From NCBI GenBank assembly GCA_037176725.1, contig JAZBRS010000014.1, positions 75,808,501-75,872,500 on the forward strand: DNA of 64,000 bases, written 5' to 3'. Position 1 is the stretch's first letter. The number at the start of each line of letters is the position of its first letter. Position numbers and translations under genes: made by a program. The DNA comes from Posidonia oceanica (Eukaryota > Streptophyta > Magnoliopsida > Alismatales > Posidoniaceae). Under the pieces are notes generated by a model, which saw only the letters and a program-made list of their open reading frames with translations, was not told where the DNA came from and did no database searches. Below are positions 1 through 9,980 of this stretch, one piece after another.

Positions 1-1279
1 TATCCTATAAAACAAATAAAATGATATCATGTGTAGCTTCTACAAGTGATGATGCTTGGCTATGGCATAGAAGGCTTGGCCATGCCAATATGGGGCAATT
101 ATCAAGATTATCCAAAGGTGATTTTATAAATGGTTTGCCAAAAATTGATTTCAAAAAGGACAAGCTCTGTGATGCATGTCAATTTGGAAAACAAATTAAA
201 TCCTCTTTCAAATCTAAAGAAATGATTTCTACCACCAAACCATTAGAGTTGTTTCATATCGATTTATTTGGTCCAAGTAGAACTCTAAGTTTAGGTGAAA
301 AAAGATATGCTTTTGTATTAGTCGATGATTTTTCGAGATTTACTTGGGTATTATTTTTAACTAATAAAAATGATGTATTTTCAGAATTTCAAAAGTTCTA
401 CAAAAAGGTTCAAAACGAAAAAGGATTAAATATTATTAAGATTAGAAGTGACCATGGTGGAGAGTTTGAAAATGATAGTTTTGAAAATTTCTGTGAAGAA
501 AATGGATTTCAACACAATTTCTCTTTTCCTAGAACCCCACAACAAAATGGAGTTGTTGAAAGGAAAAATAGAACATTGCAAGAAATTGCTAGGACTATGC
601 TATGTGAAAATAATTACCTAAACATTTCTAGGCAGAGGCTGTAAATACAACATGTTACATTTTAAATAGAGTTTTACTTAGACCTGTTTTAAATAAAACT
701 CCTTTTGAGCTTTGGTTTTGCAAGACCCCACAGATTTCTTATTTTAAGGTTTTTGGTTGCAAATGTTTCATTTTAAACACCAAGGATAATTTGGATAAAT
801 TTGATCCCAAATCTGATGAAGGAATCTTCCTTGGATATTCCTCTAGAAGCAAGGCATATAGAATATACAATAAAAGAACACTTACCATTGAAGAATCAAT
901 GCATGTAAATTTTGATGAAAATCACATTAATATTATAAATCTAGAAAATGAAGAAAATAGTCAAGAAAATCAAGTAAGTAAACCTGAAAATAATGAAAAC
1001 ACACCCAAACCTAAAGAAGTTGAAAATAACACTTCAAACTGGCAATTCGTTCATGGTCATCCAAAAGAACAAATTCTTGGAGAAATCTCCAAAGGAATTT
1101 TGACCAGATCTAAATTGGATCACGAATGTGCTTCATATGCATTCATATCATCTATTGAGCCCAAAAATATAAATGAGGCTTGCAAGGATGAATATTGGAT
1201 AATTGCTATGAATGAAGAGTTAAATCAATTTAAAAGAAACAATGTGTGGGAGTTAGTCCCAAAACCCAAGGATCACTAA
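1..1279 (+). pseudogene. copia pol fragment: GAG-pre-integrase and integrase, broken
   Basis: This is the integrase part of a copia polyprotein, which would insert the cDNA into the host genome. The frame is open from the window edge and runs to a stop at 642-644. A His-His-Cys-Cys zinc-binding region is visible (WHRRLGH, then CDACQFGK). The catalytic D-D-E triad is present: HIDLFGP, IRSDHGGEF and PQQNGVVERKNR. Near 620-645 an indel and an in-frame TAG break the frame, and the homologous reading resumes downstream (FKVFGC, then GIFLGYSSRSKAYRIYN). The second part runs 791-1279, carries the usual variable acidic linker, and ends at a TAA inside the conserved start of the RT domain. The start is upstream of the window. 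Confidence 0.9.
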
Positions 1280-2691
1280 ATCATTAGAACAAAATGGATA
1301 TATAGAAATAAATTAGATGAATTTGGAAACATAGTGAAAATAAGGCTAGATTAGTAGCACAAGGTTACAATCAAGAAGAAGGAATTGATTTTGATGAAAC
1401 CTATACTCCAGTAGCTAGACTAGAGTCCATTAGAATGCTACTAGCGTATGCAAGTAGTTTGAACTTCAAACTATATCAAATGAATGTCAAAAGTGCGTTT
1501 TTTAATGGGGTAATTGAGGAAGAAGTATATGTAAAACAACCTCCTAGTTTTGAAAATGAAATATTTACAGACCATGTATTCAAATTAAACAAGGCACTCT
1601 ATGGATTAAAACAAGCTCCTAGAGCTTGGTATGATAGGTTAAAGAAATTCCTAATTGAAAAGGGATTTATCATAGGAGTTGCTGATACTACTTTATTCAT
1701 TCAAAAAAATGAAAAAGGGATATTATTAATACAAATCTATGTTGATGATATTATATTTGGATCAACAAATGAAGAATTATGTGATGAATTCTCTAAGATC
1801 ATGCAACAAAAATTTGAAATGAGTATGATGGGAGAACTCAACTACTTTCTAGGTTTTCAAGTAAAACAACTAAAAGAAGGAATTTTTATCTACCAAGAAA
1901 AATATGTAAAAGAATTACTTAAGAGATTTGAAATGGAAAGTTCAAAGGAGGCAAAAACTCCAATGAGTACAAATACAAAACTTGATCATGATGAAAATGG
2001 AATAAGCATAGATCAAACGATGTATAGAGGAATGATTGGTTCTCTACTGTACTTAACTGCCACTAGACCTGACATCATGTTCAGTGTCTGTCTATGTGCT
2101 AGATATCAAGCTGCACCTAAGAAGTCACACTTAGTAGCAGTTAAAAAAATATTTAGATATCTACAAGGAACCAAAGATTTAGGACTATATTATCCTAGAG
2201 ACTCAAAATTAGACCTAATAGGTTATAGTGATGTTGACTATGCTGAATGTAAAACAGATAGAAAAAGTACAAGTAGAACATGTCAATTTCTTGGACACTC
2301 TTTAGTCTCTTGGTTTAGCAAGAAGCAAAATAGTGTTGCATTATCCACTACTGAGGCTGAATACATAGCAGCTGGGTGTTGTTGTGCCCAAGTATTATGG
2401 ATGAAACAAACCTTAAAAGACTATGACTTAATATTCAACACAACACCAATCTACTGTGATAATACAAGTGCCATAAATTTGTCTAAAAATCGAGTACATC
2501 ATTCAAGAACCAAACACATAGAAGTAAGACATCACTTCTTAAGAGATCATGTGGCTAAAAATAATATAAAATTAGAATTTATACCCACCACTGAACAATT
2601 AGCTGACATCTTAACTAAACCTCTTGATGAGGCACAATTTGAAAAAATTAGAAGAAACCTAGGCATATGCAATGCATATGAAATAATATAA
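1280..2691 (+). pseudogene. copia pol fragment: reverse transcriptase and RNase H, broken at its start
   Basis: This encodes copia-type reverse transcriptase followed by RNase H, which make double-stranded cDNA from the element RNA. The RT begins right after the stop at 1279. A 1 bp deletion near 1340 shifts the frame, and from 1435 it is open for 418 codons. Key motifs are KSAFFNG, LYGLKQAPRAWY, the catalytic YVDD in IYVDDIIFGS, and LNYFLGFQV. RNase H follows, with GYSDVDYAECKTDRKSTS, the LSTTEAEYIAA motif and TKHIEVRHHFLRD. The C terminus (LADILTKPL) is the normal copia end, so the 3' boundary is intact. Without repair of the upstream breaks it cannot make a full polyprotein. Confidence 0.92.
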
Positions 2692-2829
2692 ACATTTGTT
2701 TTGAAAAGTAATTGGAATCGGCACACCGATTCCCATCGGTATACCGTTCTCTGAAAAATCTGATAGGTTTTTGTTGCACCGTTTTTGACTGGTTCATCGA
2801 AAACTCATACTTTTCGGAAAAACCTTTAT

Positions 2830-3105
2830 ATCGGTCTGCCGAAAATCCCTGATTCGGGAGAACCTTTTTTGTCGGTCTACCGTTATTGAATCAAAGGTTC
2901 ATATAAAAAGTAATACCGTTCATAACGCCAGTCTGCTGAAAATCCCTGTTTCGAGAGAATCTTTTTCACCGATCTATCGAAAACCCCTATTTCGGGAGAA
3001 TCTTTTGTGTATCGGTCTGCCAAAAATTCCTGTTTCGGGAGAACTTTTTGTACCGGTCCACCGAAAATCCCTGTTTCGGTCAAACTTTTTGTACCGGTCT
3101 GACAA
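2830..3105 (+). repeat. degenerate tandem repeat of about 50 bp downstream of copia RNase H
   Basis: About five diverged units share the core CCGAAAATCCCTGTTTCGGG followed by AGAA-CTTTTT and a CGGTCTGCCG-like dyad. The flanks (2715-2760 and 3115-3160) add shorter CGGTATACCG palindromes. The array lies between the pol stop and the extra ORF, in a region that would be transcribed but not translated. Short predicted proteins across it are frame shadows. Confidence 0.7.
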
Positions 3106-3346
3106 CTTTCCCAGTTGTACAAGTGTATCGGCATACCGATTTCATATCGGGATACCGTTTTTGTTCAAAAATGGCTCCTCCGTATAAAAAGCCTAGGGCT
3201 CCACCGTTTTCATTTCTCCTTCCTCACTCGCAGCCGACTCCTCCAAAAACCCTAAACCTCCCCTTCTCCTACTCCAAAATCCCTAGAAATCCACCAAGCT
3301 CTCTCACACATTCTCGTTCCCTACTCCTCTCTCGATTTTTTTTCCA

Positions 3347-4403
3347 ATGGCCCCTAAGAAAAAGTATACGTCCAAGCCCAAGAGGAAAGCTCCGGCCAAC
3401 TCCTCCGACGATGATGACCACCACTCGTACGGCAACCAAAGTCTCCTCTTCATCAGCAAAGAGGCACAGACAGTGCATCAGCACTTCTATGCAAACCGCG
3501 AAGTCCTTACAAGCAGGAAAGTAGTATTCAACTCCTTAGGTCCAAATATTGGTCCTCTTTTTAACGCTCAATCTTTAATCCCGATGCTTGCTTCCATTGG
3601 TGACACTAAGTATTTTCCACATTTAGTTTCCCAATTCTACATCCTATCTTGTAGGCATAGAGATTCCTTTTGATGAAATACTCATAGGACAACTTTTGAA
3701 AATACCATCTGTTGGAATAGACCTCACAGAATCTATTGAGGAATTAGGATGGTCTTGCTTAGACATAAACAAAGCAATTTCACTAAATAAGAAAAGCACA
3801 TTTTTACCAAATAAGATAAACCAATTAACAAAAGAATCTAGAATAATGGCTTATATACTAGTAGCAAACATCATACAGAAGAAAGGTCACTTTGATGAAC
3901 TTCGAAGTATGACTTGCAAAGCTGTGTATGCCATAACCAAAAAGATTCAGGTTAATTGGTCGCACATCATTTGCCATCATCTTACCCACATTAAGACGAA
4001 ATTGTTTTATGGACCTCTCCTCACTTACCTATTCATTCATTATGATATACCCTTAACCCATGAGCCATCCCTTCCTGTTAGGTCCAAACCCTTAGATCTT
4101 GTCACTATCAACAAAATGGAACAAGCATCTGGAAGAGCTAGAGCTTCCAGTCCTTCTTCTTCAAGTGCTCCCGCACAAGAAGATGAATCTTCTGAAGAAG
4201 ATCAAGAGGATCCTATTAAAGAGGACCTTGAAAACCTAAAGAAGAAAGTCGATGCAATGCAGCTACAACAATCGCATTTCCTCTCTGGCGTTGTTGACTG
4301 GCAATACTGGACTACTCAGTGGCAAGGGAAAATAGAAGACTTGCTCTATAAGATAGAAAGTAAAGTGTGTGCTTCAAGTGGAGAGGATTCACCTTCTCAC
4401 TGA
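3347..4403 (+). pseudogene. extra 3' ORF of the copia element, plant-transposon-protein-like, one frameshift
   Basis: An ATG at 3347 opens a basic, Ser/Asp-rich N terminus (MAPKKKYTSKPKRKA). It runs into a domain resembling the family annotated as putative plant transposon protein, seen in many plant mobile elements. The first frame stops at 3673. The matching reading continues from about 3650 in another frame (IPFDEILIGQLLKIPS) to the stop at 4403, so one indel breaks the gene near 3645. The second part has a conserved hydrophobic region (ILVANII, then KLFYGPLLTYLFIHYDI). A Ser/Glu-rich segment and a heptad-like stretch (DLENLKKKVDAMQ) suggest a short coiled coil. Its position between RNase H and the purine tracts is where Sireviruses carry their extra, often env-like, ORF. 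I see no signal peptide or membrane anchor. The function is not known. Confidence 0.6.
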
Positions 4404-4756
4404 TTTTGTTTCTTTTTATGTGGTTGTAATACAATGACAATTGTGTTTTTTGCTTTATAAAATCTTCTATGATTTGTGGTCAGCATGTATGATTGGTATC
4501 TAAAATGAATGTTTTGATATCATGTATTTTATGCTTTCCCACATGATTGATTATTAAGTAAATTCAAGCAATGAATACAGTTAAATGGCTCTATATGCAT
4601 ATCTCTTGATATATAAGTTCAAATGAACCTATGATTTGTAAGTAGAACCTTCAAAAAGTGATTACTTTGTAATCTATAATGTTTTCTACTTCATGCTTGA
4701 GGAAGAAAATACATTCTGATTTTAAATATAGATATTACTTCTTTTTTTTCTGTTAA
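4404..4756 (+). other. AT-rich 3' untranslated stretch of the copia element
   Basis: About 350 bp between the extra ORF and the first purine tract. It is AT-rich, holds no ORF of note and no clear repeat. It would be part of the element's transcript. Confidence 0.5.
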
Positions 4757-4990
4757 TGACAAAAAGGGGGAGAAAAACATAAACATCAAATTAATTTTAC
4801 CTATGCCTATAGTAAGGGGGAGCATAAGAAATATATTATCTATGCCTATCTAGGCAAATAGTAAGGGGGAGTATTGATACAGAATGTGTGTGAATTTGAA
4901 ATGTCTGTCAAATTTATAAAATTAATATTGAGCCCAAAAATTAATGGAACGTTAAATGCAAAAATTTTGTCATCATCAAAAAGGGGGAGA
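4757..4990 (+). promoter_or_regulatory. multiple polypurine tracts, including the primary PPT next to the 3' LTR
   Basis: Four copies of an AAGGGGGAG-like tract occur at about 4763-4773, 4813-4821, 4861-4869 and 4979-4989. The last one, AAAAAGGGGGAGA, directly abuts the LTR start and would prime plus-strand DNA synthesis. Each of the others is preceded by a related phrase (two by CTATGCCTAT...AGTA). Repeated PPTs before the LTR are a known feature of Sireviruses. Confidence 0.8.
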
Positions 4991-5342
4991 TTGTTGAAAA
5001 TAATCAATGAGATATTTAATTTTGATGATAACAAATTACTTGAGTTATTATGTTTGAGTTTATTCTAAGATAGGAAATATATCTGGGAAAGATCAACATA
5101 TGATACTCGTCAAGTGAAGCATCAAAAGCAGAAAAGAATACTACAACAAAGCCTTCATGAAGACAAGAAGAAATATCAAGAAGACTAGTTTTGATTGTTG
5201 TAATATGATTGTATAGTTTTTCTTCATTATTGTACTATGTGAATGTAATAGATCTCCTAAGGTGTAAGGTGTCCTAAATAGATCTTAGGAAATATCCACA
5301 CCCAAGGACCAAAAGAAATAATATGAGAAAAGATAAAGAATA

Positions 5343-5620
5343 GAAGTTAGGTCAAAATTGGCAAACCGTTTTCTACCGGTATACCGATTTAGAGTTAATC
5401 AGAAAAAATCATTTACTCCTAACCGTTATAGAAGCTAGGTCAAAATCGGCAAAACCATTTCTACCGGTATACCGATTTAGTGTTAATCAGAAAAATCATT
5501 TGCTTTTGACCGTTACACTGAGAAAAAGGAATTAGGTCAAAATCGGCAAAACCATTTTCCACCGGTATACCGATTTAGAGTTTAACAGAAAATCATTTAT
5601 TTTTTACCGTTATTGGTTTT
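5343..5620 (+). repeat. three tandem copies of an ~85-95 bp unit inside the copia LTR
   Basis: Each unit contains TTAGGTCAAAATCGGCAAA, then ACCGGTATACCGATTTAG with its CGGTATACCG palindrome, then AATCATTTA and an ACCGTTA end. They lie in U3 upstream of the TATA-like site, the usual place for enhancer repeats. Confidence 0.75.
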
Positions 5621-5764
5621 CGGCACAACCATGATTCATTGGTCTGCCGATGACTGTTGATTATTAAGATTTTCGGTCGACCAGTCATTTTCGGTCTACC
5701 GATTCAGTTGTCTTGGTCTATCCATTGGGCTAGCCGTTAGACACACTTTGTGACCTTGCTAAAC

Positions 5765-5774
5765 CTATAAATAG
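5765..5774 (+). promoter_or_regulatory. putative TATA box of the copia LTR
   Basis: CTATAAATAG in an otherwise GC-mixed stretch, in the second half of U3 and about 60 bp downstream of the dyad repeats. Position and sequence fit a plant LTR core promoter. No start site can be shown from sequence. Confidence 0.5.
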
Positions 5775-6287
5775 GACCCCAAGGATCTCACTAAGGAGCA
5801 CCAATACAAGTGATATCATATACTCCATATCTCAAGCTTCAAAATTCAATTACAAGTGAGATTTCTCCCTAGCAAGCTATCAAGTCCATCAACTAGAGTG
5901 TTCAAGTGCTAAGTATATTGTGAGAGATCAAAAGAGCTACTTATTATAGAGCAAATTGTAACAAGAGTGGTATTCTTCTCCAGCTGAGAGAAGAGCTCTA
6001 CGGTGTTTGCAGAGGAGGTTGTAATCTTCATCAAGTAAGTGTAGTTTACTGTGATTTAAGATTAAGGGAGCTCTAGAGGGAATCTGGAAGTGGACTAGGC
6101 CGGGTGGCTGAACCACTACACATAACTAAGTTATACATTGTCTCTCTTCCCCTTCTTTGCATGTTTTAGTATAAAATTCAATACCATAGATTGTGCAAGT
6201 GTATTTGTGTATTTAATTTTAAGCTAAATTCATCAAAGAATTCTGTAAACTTTTAATTACTCTATTCACCCCCCCTCTAGAGTATCA

Positions 6288-9200
6288 CTGGTAGCTCTGT
6301 GCTACAGTGACCATGCTGCTGCAAATTTACTGTGCTCTTATTTTCCATTAGCATGCAAATTTTGCCATATATTGCATTTCTGCCTCCTGTTTTTATTTTA
6401 TTGCTTTCCAGTCCTGCCATCATTTAAGAATCATTTAAGTTTGAGTTTAAATCATATGAAATTGCATGAAAAACCTAAAAAACTGTCTAATTGCATGTTA
6501 GTCCTCCTGTTGTATATTTCTTTAAGTTTTATTTTAGTCCAGGCCCTACATGTATTTTTATTTGCTTTTTAGTCCTCTGTAGTTATAGTTTATTTACTTT
6601 TCTTTATTTCCATTTCAGTCATTTATTTTATTTAGTTTCCAGTCCATTTACAGTTCATTTAACTTTCTGTCCATTTACTTTCCAGTCCTGTTGTTTATTT
6701 TATTTTCTTATTAGTCCTGCAGTAGTTCAAATAAGTTTTTATGCTCTTTATTTTCCAGTCCAGCATCTTTTTATTTTTGCGTTTCAGTCCTTTGGTTGTT
6801 AATCTCATTTAATATCTTGTTTTTACCTTAGTAAATTGCATTTTAATCCTATCTTTTATTTTATTTGCTTTTTGGTCCTCTGATCTGTTGATAAATCATT
6901 TTATTTTCTTACTTTTCTTACTGCATTGCATTTTTCCCCCATGTTTTCTGATTTTTGCACATAGGTCCTTCATTTGCATGCACAGCATCTATTTTTCAGT
7001 ATTTTTCCTTATAAAATTGCATTTTATCCCCTACATGTTTCAAAATCACACTTGGGTCCTTGTGCATGAACTGTAGCCTTGTTTTGGGTTTTCTTGGACT
7101 TCCTATTTAGTCCAGAAGTTTCTGTTTTTTACTTTCAGGTCCTTATGAACTTCAAAAGGCCCCGCAAGTTTCTATTTTTCCTTGCAGATGAGTCCTTAGC
7201 TTTTCAAAAGCTTGCACATAGGTCCCTCCATGTTGTTTTGTTTTCATGTGGTTTTCCCTTGGCTTTACTTTCAGACCTAGAGCCTGTTTAGGTTGCACCC
7301 AAGTTTTCAAACACTACTGTGACTGTACATGCTTATTTTCTTCCTGGATTTGTTATTTAGTCCTGGTTTTCTTGGAATTTGTGCATAGGTCCCTGGGACC
7401 ACCTTTTATGATTTTTTAATGCTTCTTGGCTTTGTTTCTTCTGTCCGGACTTTCCCAAAGTTGCATGGGACTCCCCTACAGGTTTTCTTTTGGGATTTGT
7501 GCCCGTTTGCTGGTTTTTTTACATCTTAGTCCATAAGTTTTCTGAAAATTGCACTTAGGCCCCTTTTCTTGCATTTTTGCACACATCCACCCTATTTAAC
7601 ATTGCACTTAGCCCATGCATCTTTGCATTTAGCACTTTTTGCACACACTTAAGTACTCCTAGCTCCCATGTATGTGGGAGGACCTATTTTGCACATCCCT
7701 AAGACCTTTTTTGCACTTAGATCCATTCTTCTCCCCAGTTCTTGTCCCTCCTGCCTTGAAGCCTACATATCTTCCGATCCGACCATCAGATCTTCGCAAC
7801 CAAGCTACCTGGACAACCCTGGTGGTGTGCACTTCAATGCAGACCAAGCACTTCTCAGATCAGGCTTCAGATCTCCAAGGTAAGTCCTCCTGAACTCCTG
7901 CACAGCATTTTTGCACATCATTTGCATTGCATGCATTGTTTTTGCGTCTCGTTTTCCGTGCATGTAGATTAGGGCCTCCCCTCTTGCCTGTCTACTCTGC
8001 TTCCTCCTTTCGCGTCTTCCTAGTGTTTTTAGGTTGAGTTTTCCCTCGGATTCGCTACTGATTGCGGTCTTCTTCCCCCTTTTCCATGATCCGACCGCAC
8101 AGCGAGCTTTGGGCAACGTGCGAGACACATCGTGGGACGGTTTAGTGGGAAACAGTCACAGAATAGTGGTGATCCCTCCACTTGCTTCCTTTCCCCTTTG
8201 CAGGTCTTCACACCTGCATTGTGTGGTTCTTCCAGTGTCTGTTCTTACATTCACATCGCTTATCTCTCCTTTGCATCTGGGCTAGTAGCCCTAATTGCCC
8301 AGTTGACGCCCGTCATGTCGTTTGGTCTTCCCCTTTGCTTGTCATACCCCTGCGTTGCATGGCTTTTCCGATGTTTTGCTTTTACGATTGCATTGCTTGT
8401 CTTTCTCCCGATTTTGCTTTCACCTTTGCTTGTCGTATCCCTGCACTGCGTGGCTTCTCCGATGTTTTATTTCGCTTGTTTTTTGCACCGTTTTGCATGC
8501 CGACTTTGTTTCTTGCACTATTTTACGTGCCGACTTTGTTTCTTGCACCGTTTTGCGTGTCGGTCTTGTTTCTTGCACCATTTTGCGTGCTTGCTTCGTT
8601 TCTTGCACCGTTTTGCGTGCTTGCTTTGTTTCTTGCACCGTTTAGTGTGCCTGCATTGTTTCTTACACCGTTTTGCGTGCCGATTTCCATTTCTCGCACC
8701 GTTTTGTGTGTTTAACAATGTTTTCTCTTGCATGTCGTTTGCATTGCCTAGTTTTACCGATGTTTTGTTTTATCGCCTACATTTGCATTTATAGCAGTGA
8801 TGCTTACTGCCTGGAGTTCTCACGAACCAGGGTTCGCCCGGTTCGGAACACAGAGAGCGCTGCTGAGCACTTAGATAGCACGTTTAATTCCTTGCACGCA
8901 TTCCATCACTTAGAGCACACCTCTGAGCATCCAATTAGGCATTCATGGCATTTAGGCATTCAAAGCATGCATTTCCCCTCAAAAGCGAGCGTAAGCCTAG
9001 AAAGACCGCTTCTCAGGCGTGTCGGGGGTGCCTAACACCTTCCCTGCACGTAATAGGAGTCCTTACCCTTTCTCTGGCTCGCAATGACCCTTTTGCCCTC
9101 GTCCTTGGTACGAGATATCCTCTCTGCATAGCATTTGCATTGAACTGCATCTTCTTGTGTGGTTTTGCATGTTTTTCATGCATTTCCCCGATATTCCTTG

Positions 9201-9338
9201 TCTCCCGATTGAATAGACTAGGTGGCGACTCCCCTTTTTTCTTTTTCTTTCCCTTCTCCGTGTCGCTCCATCCGTGAAAACCTCTCTCTTTCGGACCCCC
9301 TCCGGTCCGAATCTTAAAAGAGAAAAGGCGCGTTCACA
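6288..9338 (+). repeat. 3' half of element A 5' LTR
   Basis: The sequence matches, in parallel order, the R/U5 halves of the LTRs at 12620-18583 (reverse), 27251-33051 (reverse) and 51786-57701. Shared landmarks are the block TAGCTCTGTGCTACAG at its start, a 1.3 kb stretch of GCAT...GGTCC-like short repeats, a 30 bp array (8483-8717), the phrase GGAGTTCTCACGAACCAG (8814 on), the phrase TGTCGGGGGTGCCTAACACC (9020 on), and a GGTGGCGACTC motif (9221 on). It ends ...GCGTTCACA, just before the PBS. This terminal piece differs from the GGGATTACTACA-type ends of the relatives. ORFs in it are shadows of repeats. Confidence 0.8.
8483..8717 (+). repeat. 30 bp tandem array in the LTR of element A
   Basis: Eight units at 8483, 8513, 8543, 8573, 8603, 8633, 8663 and 8694 with core TTGCACCGTTTTGCGTGC. 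Because 30 is a multiple of 3, the array reads as an open frame on both strands, which creates spurious ORFs. Homologous arrays sit in the other four long LTRs. Confidence 0.85.
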
Positions 9339-9339
9339 G

Positions 9340-9358
9340 GCTGGCGACTCCGCTGGGG
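9340..9358 (+). promoter_or_regulatory. primer-binding site of element A
   Basis: GCTGGCGACTCCGCTGGGG lies two bases after the LTR end. TGGCGACTC... is the PBS type of Tat/Ogre elements, reported as complementary to the 3' end of a plant tRNA-Arg; I cannot check the tRNA here. The same motif follows the LTRs of B and C. Confidence 0.75.
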
Positions 9359-9980
9359 ATTTCTAGACTCCGGCTTTCGCTTTTGGTTTTCGCTCGCTTG
9401 CTTTTGCATCTTTGCTTGCCTTTGTGTCTTTGTTTGCCTTATGCCCTTTGCCTTGCTTTTGCTTGCTTGCCTGCCTGTCTGCTTTGCCCAGCGAAGTCGG
9501 CTAGCGACTCCACTAGGGATTTCTAGACTCCGGCTTTCGCTTTTGGCTTTCGCTCGCTTGCTTTTGCATCTTTGCTTGCCTTTGTGTCTTTGTTTGCCTT
9601 ATGCCCTTTGCCTTGCTTTTGCTTGCTTGCCTGCCTGTCTGCTTTGCCCAGCGAAGTTGGTTGGCGACTCCGCTGGGGATTTTTAGACTCCAGCTTTCGC
9701 TTTTGGCTTTTGCTCGCTTGCTTTTGCATCTTTGCTTGCCTTTGTGTCTTTGTTTGCCTTATGCCCTTTGTCTTGCTTTTGCTTGCTTGCCTGCCTGTCT
9801 GCTTTGCCCAGCGAAGTCGGCTGGTGACTCCGATGGGGACTAGACTCCGGCTTATGTTTTTGGCTTCCGCGCCGCTTGGGTTTTGCATTCTTTGCTTGCT
9901 TTGTGTCTTTGTCTTGCCTATTTGCTTGCTTGCCTGTCTTGATTCCCCGCAGGTCGCACAGTGGCGACTTTGCTAAGGAT
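9341..9980 (+). repeat. 160 bp tandem array with a PBS-like sequence in every unit
   Basis: Three units of exactly 160 bp begin at 9341, 9501 and 9661. A fourth, shortened and diverged, begins at 9821, and a fifth, strongly degenerate, begins near 9960. Each begins with CTGGCGACTCCGCTGGGGAT or a near match, followed by TAGACTCCGGCTTTCGC and a long T/G/C-rich tail. The other elements have only a single copy of this segment. Confidence 0.9.

Larger units (their letters stand above)
1..6287 (+). mobile_element. Sirevirus-like Ty1/copia retrotransposon, 3' half
   Basis: The domain order is GAG-pre-integrase, integrase, RT, RNase H, extra 3' ORF, purine tracts and 3' LTR, which is the copia order (integrase before RT). 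The extra 3' ORF and several separate AAGGGGGAG tracts ahead of the LTR are hallmarks of plant Sireviruses. The 5' LTR, PBS and gag lie before the window. The LTR end falls inside sequence that matches the long gypsy LTRs, so this element inserted into element A's 5' LTR. The coding region has frameshifts and premature stops, so this copy is not autonomous. Confidence 0.9.
4992..6287 (+). repeat. 3' LTR of the copia element
   Basis: It starts TGTTGAAAATAATC right after the primary PPT and ends with a C-tract and CTCTAG (TTCACCCCCCCTCTAG) before TATCA, the usual Sirevirus LTR end. The length is 1296 bp. The following CTGGT (6288-6292) should be the target duplication; its partner is before the window. 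The right boundary can shift by 2 bp because element A also has CA there. An internal triplicated repeat occupies 5343-5620, and a dyad-rich block 5625-5710. A TATA-like CTATAAATAG lies at 5765-5774. Confidence 0.85.

Noticed and set aside
8132..8794. Long + strand ORFs rich in Cys, Phe and Leu
   Set aside because: They are read through the 30 bp array, whose length is a multiple of 3, and the same kind of ORF appears in unrelated frames and on the other strand. They are repeat artefacts.
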